From IMG/VR virus record IMGVR_UViG_3300021959_000453, positions 1 through 22,029 of that record: a stretch of 22,029 nucleotides of DNA; one strand, given 5' to 3'. The position numbers were made by a program, and so were the translations under genes. Below, piece after piece: positions 14,275-19,781 of this stretch. The number at the start of each line of letters is the position of its first letter. The first letter of the stretch is position 1. This stretch comes from a virus. The notes under the pieces are model-generated. The model searched no databases and was not told where the DNA came from. It was given only the letters and a program-made list of their open reading frames with translations.

Positions 14275-15727
14275 TGTTTGCTCCCTTGATTTGTAAGTAT
14301 TTAATAAAACCGCCAACCTCTGGCAGTTGCTCTTGCTGGTATTCTGGTTTAATTTTATTGGGCCAGACCCCAAACTTAGCGCGGTAAGCCCAACTTGACC
14401 AACCTTGCTTGTAGCCTTTCTTCCTCGCGTGCTGCTGTAAATCGCCAAGCCAGCGTGATTTCTGATCCACCGTATAACTGCGGTTTGTCTTCTTGATCTC
14501 TTTCAGGATTTGGTTGTCAGACTTTATCAACTGAGCTCTTGGCACCTCATAACCGCATTCACACTTAGGGATCATCATTACCTGATAACATTCGGGGCAG
14601 TCTTGGGTTTTGGGTTCCTGTTTTTCTTTTGTTTGGTTTCTCTCGCGGTATTCTTTCTGACCCTTGTGCAATTCTTCAGGACAAATGTCTTCAGCAAATC
14701 CGTGTCTCGATACGTTTCCAGCATGGTCTAAAATAATCGCATGGGGCTTATCTTCGTGCAACCTTAGAACCCGACCTACCCGTTGGCAGTAGACCGATAT
14801 TGATTTGGTTGGGAATGCGTCAATCATGCACCGAACGGATGGCGCATCGTATCCAGTATTGAGCAAGCGGCTGCAAGATAAAATTTTAAACTTGCCCTCG
14901 TCATGTTCGCGGTAAAGTATCTGCCGCTCCTCGTCTTCCATATACCCGTCAATATGCTCGGCTGGTATACCCGCAGCGTTAAACATTTTCACCAATGTCT
15001 TGCTGTGGTTGATTGATGGGCTAAAGGCTATCGTTTGTGAGTTTTCGCCATACTTGCGCCAGTTCTCAATAATGTCCCCAACCAAATGCATATCTTCCTC
15101 AATCCGTTTGGACAATTCTGTGGGGTCAAAATCAGTGCCGCCTGTCTGTATGCGCTTGGTCTTTATGCCATTAACGTTAGGCTGACGACCGCCGTAATAC
15201 TTGGCTGGGGCCAGATAACCTTGATCCATTAACTCGTTGGAGGTGATCGGCACAATCAGGTCGCTGTAATGCTCTCCCAACCCCTTAGCGTATGGCGTGG
15301 CGCTCAATCCAATAAAAGGGACCGCGCTGTAAGATGCCATCATGCTTGTTAGCGTCTTGTAATGGACGTGGGCCTCGTCAACGATTATTAAGTTAGCCAT
15401 CGGCCATTGTCTGCGTCTGGCTAAGGTTTGAATTGATGCGATCTGAATCTTGGCGTGCCACTTCGCCCTTGGATGATTCCACCCTTGAATCACTCCCGCC
15501 TCAACGCCATGCTTGTCGAACTCATCAATCGCTTGCTGCACCAGTTTTATGCGGTCGCAAATAAATAAGCCCGTCAGTCCTTTCTTTGCTGCGCTGGCTA
15601 ACATTTCAACCGCGACCCTCGTCTTGCCGAACGAGCATGGTGCCGCCAACATGATTCGTTTATGTCCTTGCTTAATTGATTCCCTGCATAGCTGTATGGC
15701 CTTGCTTTGATGTTCCCTTAGTTCCAT
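14243..15727 (-). CDS. SF2 DEAH-box DNA helicase
   Basis: A 494-residue superfamily 2 helicase. From the chosen start: the Q-like REHQSKAI, Walker A APCSFGKT (29-36), DEAH (117-120), SAT (142-144), a C-terminal helicase domain with SRLLNTGYDAPSVRC, and motif VI QRVGRVLR (315-322). A four-cysteine zinc-like cluster, CPEC (377-380) and CECG (389-392), follows. The ATG at 15727 is preceded by AAGGGA; ATG 15751 and TTG 15781 are in frame but less well supported. It probably unwinds DNA during replication or recombination and resembles phage helicases related to UvsW or to type III restriction subunits. Confidence 0.88.
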   Translation of the reverse strand: MELREHQSKAIQLCRESIKQGHKRIMLAAPCSFGKTRVAVEMLASAAKKGLTGLFICDRIKLVQQAIDEFDKHGVEAGVIQGWNHPRAKWHAKIQIASIQTLARRRQWPMANLIIVDEAHVHYKTLTSMMASYSAVPFIGLSATPYAKGLGEHYSDLIVPITSNELMDQGYLAPAKYYGGRQPNVNGIKTKRIQTGGTDFDPTELSKRIEEDMHLVGDIIENWRKYGENSQTIAFSPSINHSKTLVKMFNAAGIPAEHIDGYMEDEERQILYREHDEGKFKILSCSRLLNTGYDAPSVRCMIDAFPTKSISVYCQRVGRVLRLHEDKPHAIILDHAGNVSRHGFAEDICPEELHKGQKEYRERNQTKEKQEPKTQDCPECYQVMMIPKCECGYEVPRAQLIKSDNQILKEIKKTNRSYTVDQKSRWLGDLQQHARKKGYKQGWSSWAYRAKFGVWPNKIKPEYQQEQLPEVGGFIKYLQIKGANSDRRNLKQAG

Positions 15728-15842
15728 GTGCTTCCCTTTTATTTTTGGCATAGGCCAGCTTTTTCCCTTTGCATATCTCAACCATTGGATTCGTTAATTC
15801 CTTTAGGCTTTGCGAGATAACATCCTTAGATGCGGTACTCAT
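15672..15842 (-). CDS. Small basic hypothetical protein overlapping the helicase start
   Basis: A 56-residue protein (MSTASKDVISQSLKELTNP, then KGKKLAYAKNKREAHGTKG) ending inside the first 56 bases of the helicase gene in another frame. Its ATG overlaps the upstream gene's stop as ATGA, the coupling used throughout this phage. The C-terminal half is strongly basic, suggesting nucleic-acid binding. It is short enough to be missed by automatic gene calling, and no family is recognised. Confidence 0.5.
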   Translation of the reverse strand: MSTASKDVISQSLKELTNPMVEICKGKKLAYAKNKREAHGTKGTSKQGHTAMQGIN

Positions 15843-16057
15843 TTGCTTTCGCTTTCCTGGCTAGGCGCTACCCTGACCAACTCACTTGAGTCTTTGCGTA
15901 TTGGACGTGAGTCGGGACAAGCTGTCAGTCCTATAACATGCTCACGAATTACTGCTTTATCAGTTGGACGCACAGTTAAGCGCCACTTCTGATCGGCAGG
16001 AATGGTTGAAGTATGATTTAAAAGGTGAGAAAATCGAAACCGTGTCGGTTTGCGCAC
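15839..16057 (-). CDS. Hypothetical protein
   Basis: A 72-residue open frame from a GTG at 16057, basic in its N-terminal part (MRKPTRFRFSHLL). It has a more protein-like centre, WRLTVRPTDKAVIREHVIGL, and a polar tail. It ends in an ATGA overlap with the next gene, which argues that its C-terminal end is really translated. The start is doubtful: no good ribosome-binding site is visible and the GTG lies in one arm of a hairpin; a GTG at residue 29 is an alternative. Family not recognised. Confidence 0.45.
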   Translation of the reverse strand: MRKPTRFRFSHLLNHTSTIPADQKWRLTVRPTDKAVIREHVIGLTACPDSRPIRKDSSELVRVAPSQESESK

Positions 16058-16061
16058 GGTT
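16038..16061 (-). terminator. Hairpin at the start of the 72-residue gene (attenuator-like)
   Basis: On the minus strand AACCGTG and CACGGTT form a perfect 7-bp stem with a 10-base loop, followed by TCGATTTT. It could act as a weak terminator or as a structure hiding the GTG start at 16057. The stretch 16062-16143 contains a possible -10 box (TATAAT, 16131-16126) on the minus strand without a clear -35 box, and only a 34-codon open frame; I call no gene there. Confidence 0.4.
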
Positions 16062-16143
16062 GGATCTTACTCAATCTGTCAAATCGGCCTTCAGGGACTG
16101 GTAATCCCGCCGACACATTCACTTTATTATAACCCCCACAAAA

Positions 16144-16254
16144 TTAAAAGCCTTTTCTTGGTAATGTCGCTGTGATACGCTTTGCGGAGCTTCCTTGCTG
16201 GTTGCTCCACGGCGTTCCCTTGCGCCATTGGCCTCGGCTGTAGTGATTACTCAT
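16144..16254 (-). CDS. Very small basic Trp-containing peptide gene (uncertain)
   Basis: A 36-residue open frame (MSNHYSRGQWRKGTPWSNQQ and on) ending in LPRKGF, rich in Arg, Lys and Ser. It starts 16 bases after the stop of the Cro-like gene and has only a weak ribosome-binding site. A longer in-frame version from 16341 would overlap the Cro-like gene and is rejected. The amino-acid makeup is unlike random shadow frames nearby, but the evidence is slim. Confidence 0.35.
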   Translation of the reverse strand: MSNHYSRGQWRKGTPWSNQQGSSAKRITATLPRKGF

Positions 16255-16270
16255 TACGGTCGGGGCTTTC

Positions 16271-16465
16271 TTATTTGCACCACATGATTTTTTCACGCAG
16301 CAGCTTAATCTGATGAACTTGGTTGTTCTTGTCAAACTCAAGCAAGCACCCGTCGCTTTTGGCCCAGTATTCTAGGCGCTGCCGACTGATCCCGAGCACC
16401 TTAGCTAGTGCGTTCAGGTTGGTGTTGGCATGTTCCACAAAATCGTAAATTGACAGTTCGCGCAT
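16271..16465 (-). CDS. Cro-like transcriptional regulator
   Basis: A 64-residue small HTH protein: IYDFVEHANTNLNALAKVLG and ISRQRLEYWAKSDG contain the helix-turn-helix (about residues 17-40), followed by a beta-hairpin-like end FDKNNQVHQIKLL. This size and plan fit lambda Cro and its relatives. It is the first gene of the leftward replication operon, with a very strong AGGAGG site nine bases before the ATG, and it faces the annealing-protein operon across a 112-base divergent control region. It probably represses one or both promoters there. Confidence 0.8.
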   Translation of the reverse strand: MRELSIYDFVEHANTNLNALAKVLGISRQRLEYWAKSDGCLLEFDKNNQVHQIKLLREKIMWCK

Positions 16466-16519
16466 AATTTTATCCTCCTAATAGGCCTATCTTACATCAT
16501 AATTCTTGCAAAAAATAGT

Positions 16520-16549
16520 TTGCACAATACTTATTTTATGCCTTACAAT
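16520..16549 (+). promoter_or_regulatory. Sigma-70-type promoter for the annealing protein / SSB operon
   Basis: TTGCAC (16520-16525) and TACAAT (16544-16549) with an 18-base spacer form a convincing promoter, about 16 bases before the AAAGGAG ribosome-binding site of the first gene. The preceding TTGCAA at 16506 and the TTTGCAC here are repeated half-site-like sequences that may be Cro-like operators. A leftward promoter for the Cro-like gene must lie in the same 16466-16577 region, but its boxes are less clear. Confidence 0.6.
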
Positions 16550-16577
16550 AAAGGTCTAACCAGCAAAGGAGTAATAC

Positions 16578-16835
16578 ATGGGAAACCAAACCACAGAAAA
16601 TTTAGTCGGTGATCTTGAAGATTGGATCTTTGAGATTTCTAGGCTTGTAAAAAGCGGTCATCAATTATCGCCTGAAGCATTGGTGTTCTTGCAAAACATC
16701 CACCCAGCGCTAGACAAGCTAAGTGAGGAAATGCTTGAAAATGAACAGGCATGGAGCGAAATGAAGCAAGCAGAAGCCGAAGAAAATAATGCTTATCTTC
16801 AAGGAGCGGCAGCATCAGTTCGGGAGGTCTTATGA
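16578..16835 (+). CDS. Hypothetical acidic helical protein
   Basis: An 85-residue acidic protein (MGNQTTENLVGDLEDWIFEI and on), almost entirely helical, with a Glu/Ala-rich C-terminal half (QAWSEMKQAEAEENN). It starts at 16578 behind AAAGGAG, directly after the predicted promoter, and overlaps the next gene by ATGA. It is the first gene of the recombination operon. No family is recognised; the charge would suit a DNA mimic or protein inhibitor, but nothing proves that. Confidence 0.7.
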   Translation: MGNQTTENLVGDLEDWIFEISRLVKSGHQLSPEALVFLQNIHPALDKLSEEMLENEQAWSEMKQAEAEENNAYLQGAAASVREVL

Positions 16836-17014
16836 TTCCTGACTGGATTTTGTCATTACAGTCTAGCGCCACTTGGGCACGTCGGTATGAGAATCGAGCT
16901 AACTTTGAGTGGGACGAAGACGTTGCAGAAGAATTGCAAATTATTGCAGAAAGATTAGAAACTTTATTATCTGAACAAGAGGAGAGATATGATGAGTGTA
17001 TGGCAAACGCTTAG
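16832..17014 (+). CDS. Small hypothetical protein
   Basis: A 60-residue protein starting MIPDWILSLQSSATWARRYE, with an acidic helical second half (EDVAEELQIIAERLETLLSE). It starts by ATGA overlap and has GGGAGG four bases before the ATG. Its end overlaps the annealing-protein gene by 23 bases in another frame. Family not recognised. Confidence 0.65.
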   Translation: MIPDWILSLQSSATWARRYENRANFEWDEDVAEELQIIAERLETLLSEQEERYDECMANA

Positions 17015-17600
17015 CTCAATTAATGTAAACGATCACACCGAAAGCAAAGGCAACTTGACCTACCTGTCATGGGCTTGGGCTTGGGCTGTAACTAAGCAGC
17101 ATTACCCAGAGGCAACGTATGCTTTCTTGGCAAACGAGATCCACAAAGACGAGACAATGACAGTTCATTGCATTGTAACAATTGAGGGCATAAGCCACGA
17201 AATGTGGTTGCCTGTAATGGATCACCGCAACAACGCCGTAGCAAATCCTAACGCCTTCCAAATCAACACCGCCAAGATGCGATGCTTGACCAAAGGCTTG
17301 TCGATGCACGGCTTAGGCTCTTACATTTACGCTGGCGAGGATTTGCCAAAAGGCGAACCCGAAAAAACTTATGAGCAATGGTGCCAAGAAAACAGCGACA
17401 GCATTATTGCCATCAAAGCAGGGATTGCTAACGACGATTTCTCAACCGCCTCTGAAGCATGGTTTGAGTTAGATGAGGAAACCAAAATAGCATTGTGGAA
17501 AGCGCCAACTAAAGGAGGCTGTTTCACCACGATTGAGCGTGAAATCATGAAGTCAGCAGATTTTAGAAAATTGTACGTCAACGAAGGGGAAAGTAAGTGA
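16992..17600 (+). CDS. Sak3-type single-strand annealing protein (DUF1071)
   Basis: About 202 residues with the DUF1071 signature: KGNLTYLSWAWAWAVTKQHY near the N-terminus, then VTIEGISHEMWLPVMDHRNN and FQINTAKMRCLTKGLSMHGL, ending in SYIYAGEDLP (about residue 120). This family includes the Sak3 recombinases, Rad52-like proteins that anneal complementary ssDNA during phage recombination. The C-terminal 80 residues are an acidic helical extension. ATGATG offers two starts; the second (16992) is better spaced from AGGAG. SSB follows immediately, a common pairing. Confidence 0.85.
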   Translation: MSVWQTLSSINVNDHTESKGNLTYLSWAWAWAVTKQHYPEATYAFLANEIHKDETMTVHCIVTIEGISHEMWLPVMDHRNNAVANPNAFQINTAKMRCLTKGLSMHGLGSYIYAGEDLPKGEPEKTYEQWCQENSDSIIAIKAGIANDDFSTASEAWFELDEETKIALWKAPTKGGCFTTIEREIMKSADFRKLYVNEGESK

Positions 17601-17971
17601 GCATTAGTGTAACAAGTAAATTAAACGACAACGCAAGAGAATTTAAAGCTGGCGAGTCAACTGGGTTTGGCCTCCGCTTGGGAGTCAAGTTCTACAACAA
17701 TCAAACTCGCGCAGATGAATGGACAAACTACGAATGCGCGATATTCACTCGCACTGATAATCAGGCAAATTATTACCGCCAAGCGCTTGTCAAGGGGGCG
17801 GTGGTTGAGGTGAGCGGGTCAGGGTGCTGGATTAAGACCTTTGAGGGCAAGAACGGAACAGTGAACACGATCTCAATCTTAGACCCGAAACTAGGATACG
17901 TTTATCGCGCTCAATCAGAACAAAACCAGCCGCCAGTGGATAACGCACTAGAAGATGACATACCGTTTTAG
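17597..17971 (+). CDS. ssb: Single-stranded DNA-binding protein
   Basis: A 124-residue OB-fold protein starting from a GTG that overlaps the upstream stop as GTGA. Strand-rich sequence with FGLRLGVKFYNNQTRADEWTNYECAIF in two parts, aromatic residues for base stacking (Y/W/F in WTNYECAIF), GAVVEVSGSGCWIKTF, and a flexible Gln/Pro-rich linker. It ends in the acidic tip EDDIPF, the hallmark by which bacterial and phage SSBs bind partner proteins. It would coat ssDNA and recruit the NinB/Orf and Sak3 proteins. Confidence 0.9.
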   Translation: MSISVTSKLNDNAREFKAGESTGFGLRLGVKFYNNQTRADEWTNYECAIFTRTDNQANYYRQALVKGAVVEVSGSGCWIKTFEGKNGTVNTISILDPKLGYVYRAQSEQNQPPVDNALEDDIPF

Positions 17972-17990
17972 GCTGTTTTAATAAAAAAGG

Positions 17991-18062
17991 TGACTGCTGG
18001 GGAATTGCACCCCATTGACGAGAAGGAGAGGAGGGGAAACGTCAAGGCACTAGCCGCAGTCA
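17991..18062 (-). ncRNA. Four-way-junction, tRNA-like structured element at the end of the holin operon (predicted; probable terminator)
   Basis: The 72 bases fold completely with no unpaired bases at the junction. On the minus strand: TGACTGC pairs with GCAGTCA (7 bp, 18062-18056 with 17997-17991); GGC-TAGT-GCC; TTGACG and CGTCAA around a 19-base loop; and TGGGG-TGCAATT-CCCCA, a T-arm-like hairpin. It is followed by CCTTTTTT, so minus-strand transcripts could end here; on the plus strand there is only a short T-tail. Its first three bases are the holin stop codon. It has a tRNA's size and acceptor and T-arm sizes, but no anticodon arm. It lies between convergent operons. Confidence 0.6.
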
Positions 18063-18458
18063 TTTATCTCTGTGTACATTGTTTTTCTTCTCGTATGTTC
18101 TCATCGCGCCCAGCCCAAGCATTCCCATTAAAACGGGCATCATGGTTTCTAGGGGGACGAGAGGTATAACTATGTCTAACTCAAGCAAAGCCAGCACAAA
18201 GTTGCTGAATGGGATAGTAATAAAGTTGCCAAACATACCTAGACCACATGTCCAACCGATGAACGGCCTCCAACCACTTACCATCAGGTTAGAGTTGGCC
18301 GCTTCGACCTTATTGATAGCCATCTGACCTTTAGCAAGCTCCTGAGCGTGTTGATCGGCCATTGTAGCCAGGTCATGCGCCAGTCTAGCCTTCTGGTCTT
18401 TGTCCTCTATAAACTTGTCTAACAGACCCGTAACAGGGCCAATGAGTGACTGAAGCAT
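18060..18458 (-). CDS. Holin (3-TM, gene-transfer-release type)
   Basis: A 132-residue protein of the 'holin of 3TMs' group. The N-terminus is soluble and helical (residues 1-55, ending AINKVEAANSNLMV). It is followed by the conserved SGWRPFIGWTCGLGMFGNFI (61-80) and hydrophobic spans at about 65-92 and 96-118, ending in a basic tail. Such proteins make the inner-membrane hole for lysis or particle release. The start at 18458, behind GAGGT, matches the family's usual N-terminus. It is the last gene of the fibre-to-holin operon. Confidence 0.85.
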   Translation of the reverse strand: MLQSLIGPVTGLLDKFIEDKDQKARLAHDLATMADQHAQELAKGQMAINKVEAANSNLMVSGWRPFIGWTCGLGMFGNFITIPFSNFVLALLELDIVIPLVPLETMMPVLMGMLGLGAMRTYEKKNNVHRDK

Positions 18459-18460
18459 AG

Positions 18461-18895
18461 CTACCTCACAATCGCAAATATTATAGTGAAACAAGCGTAC
18501 AGGCCGACACAAACCAGACTACACGCAACCACAAGCCCTACTATGTGCATTCGCTGATTAACTTTCTGGATGTGAGCATTCTTGGCCTCCAGCCTTGCCT
18601 TGCGAGCCTTAGCTTGAAAGATAATAAAATCGTCCCAGAGACCAGCCCGTCCGTAATAAACCATGAAGTCTTTTAATTCTTCCTCTGCCTTCTTGATCTG
18701 CTCCAGAGCCATAAACTCCTCGGCATCACTGGCAAACAGAGACTTCTTATTCTTTTCTTGGCGTAGTTTTAAGTCTTCCTTAGCGCCCACCATCTTACCG
18801 ATAGGTCCAAAACAATCCGCCAAGTCCCTGCCGTTCCCAATAAACTCTTTGACCACCCCGTAGGCGGCATTAAAAGCAGCGAGTTCAGCAATCAT
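18461..18895 (-). CDS. Charged protein with C-terminal membrane anchor
   Basis: A 144-residue protein. An N-terminal part (AAFNAAYGVVKEFIGNGRDL) is followed by a long charged helical region, and a hydrophobic span closes it at about residues 117-142 (IVGLVVACSLVCVGLYACF). The start at 18895 follows GGAAG. The type recurs near fibre and holin genes of aquatic phages; I know no proven function. Position next to the holin makes a role in lysis, such as a spanin-like or lysis-timing protein, plausible. Confidence 0.65.
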   Translation of the reverse strand: MIAELAAFNAAYGVVKEFIGNGRDLADCFGPIGKMVGAKEDLKLRQEKNKKSLFASDAEEFMALEQIKKAEEELKDFMVYYGRAGLWDDFIIFQAKARKARLEAKNAHIQKVNQRMHIVGLVVACSLVCVGLYACFTIIFAIVR

Positions 18896-18898
18896 TTG

Positions 18899-19054
18899 CT
18901 ACTTCCTTATCAGTTCGTTGATCGCCTTCCACACTTCAATCATCTTGGCCTCTAAAACCTCAAGCCTGTTCAGAATCTTCCCAATGGTTAAAATCAAGAG
19001 AAATACCCCTGCTGCAACGGGCCAGCTTTGGACTATGGTTTCCCAGACTTCCAT
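18899..19054 (-). CDS. Small membrane protein
   Basis: A 51-residue protein, MEVWETIVQSWPVAAGVFLL and on, with one hydrophobic span at about residues 9-25 and an amphipathic helical tail (GKILNRLEVLEAKMIEVWKA). This topology is seen in small phage lysis-module proteins. AGGA precedes the ATG closely, and its stop lies just before the start of the next gene, whose ribosome-binding site is inside this gene's end. It is too short for automatic calling but fits the operon without gaps. Confidence 0.65.
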   Translation of the reverse strand: MEVWETIVQSWPVAAGVFLLILTIGKILNRLEVLEAKMIEVWKAINELIRK

Positions 19055-19060
19055 TGCATC

Positions 19061-19264
19061 CTATTCTACCAGCTCATCCGCTGGATCTAAGTCTTCTTTG
19101 ATAGAGTTGACGTAGGCTTGAAAGACCGTCTGCAGCTCTTGTGATTGCATGTTAAGGCCGTTTATCTGGCCTTGAATCTCTTTCATCCGAGAAACTTTTA
19201 CTTGCACATTTTCAGGCAAGTCATCAGTTTCGTACTCTTTATCGTCAATCTTGAGCGTCGCCAT
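19061..19264 (-). CDS. DUF6447-like small protein
   Basis: A 67-residue protein beginning MATLKIDDKEYETDDLPENV and continuing as a Gln-rich helix (KEIQGQINGLNMQSQELQTVF). This matches the DUF6447 plan, a short beta-hairpin 'I/VDG/DKEY' head followed by a coiled helix, found beside fibre and lysis genes of aquatic phages. It probably oligomerises through the helix. The start follows a long purine-rich site, GGAGAGGGAA. Function unknown. Confidence 0.75.
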   Translation of the reverse strand: MATLKIDDKEYETDDLPENVQVKVSRMKEIQGQINGLNMQSQELQTVFQAYVNSIKEDLDPADELVE

Positions 19265-19439
19265 TTCCCTCTCCTTTATTTAACATCCTTTGGACTGTTC
19301 TTGATTCAAATATCCGTAACGCCAACCAAAGTATCGTCATACCAGCAGCCGCATCGGGCAGCCAGCCAGCCAAAGACGCAATACCGCCTGACACTGCGAC
19401 ACCATCCATGACTGTCTTTGCTGCCTCGTGATCTACCAT
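19245..19439 (-). CDS. Small membrane protein (DHEAAKTVMDG type)
   Basis: A 64-residue protein with VDHEAAKTVMDGVAVSGGIA, then a hydrophobic part SLAGWLPDAAAGMTILWLAL and a basic end RIFESRTVQRMLNK. I recognise this as a recurring small phage protein with one or two membrane spans, sometimes annotated as a putative holin. Here a better holin candidate lies downstream, so it may be a second lysis component. It overlaps both neighbours by 7 and 20 bases. Confidence 0.7.
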   Translation of the reverse strand: MVDHEAAKTVMDGVAVSGGIASLAGWLPDAAAGMTILWLALRIFESRTVQRMLNKGEGNGDAQD

Positions 19440-19768
19440 GGAACACCTGATGCTTGAGTTGGGTTCTTTTGCAAAGCAATATTAGCAGAAAGTGATGTTT
19501 CAATCTCGCTTTTATCAACCCCCGAAATCCAACACCACCCAAGACATTGATCTTCAGTTACATCGGAAAACGGCGTGTAATCTGCCGATTCTGGGTCAGG
19601 CGTAAAAGAAACAGTGCCATAACTTCCAGCAAAGTAAGTCACAGCCTCATCGCCAGTGCCAACAGTTTCTTCTGCGTTTACTCTCCAGTGCGCCGTTACA
19701 ATCGCGCCTGTATTTGGTGCTTGAAGGTCGTAGTCAGTGTTCTGAATTGACCATTTAAATGTTGCCAT
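19433..19768 (-). CDS. Conserved fibre-associated protein (DUF7936-like)
   Basis: A 111-residue protein starting MATFKWSIQNTDYDLQAPNT, with AIVTAHWRVNAEE, a tract YFAGSYGTVSFTPDP and the ending IALQKNPTQASGVPW. These features recur in small proteins encoded directly after tail fibres in aquatic phages (I believe DUF7936). AAGGAG gives it a strong ribosome-binding site. Suggested roles are fibre chaperone or accessory fibre protein, but that is inference from position only. Confidence 0.75.
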   Translation of the reverse strand: MATFKWSIQNTDYDLQAPNTGAIVTAHWRVNAEETVGTGDEAVTYFAGSYGTVSFTPDPESADYTPFSDVTEDQCLGWCWISGVDKSEIETSLSANIALQKNPTQASGVPW

Positions 19769-19781
19769 GTTGTTACTCCTT

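Noticed and set aside
13891-14448. Longer start for the zinc-binding protein
   Set aside because: It would overlap the helicase gene by about 200 bases; the GTG at 14274 has a well-placed AAGGGAG.
16080-16122. 34-codon GTG frame between the Cro-like and 72-residue genes
   Set aside because: No ribosome-binding site of note and no family features; not enough to call a gene.
17991-18062. A functional tRNA or an attP site carrying a tRNA 3' end
   Set aside because: The middle arm has a 6-bp stem with a 19-base loop and no anticodon arm fits. The T-loop lacks TTC. No integrase gene is visible in the window to support an attachment site.
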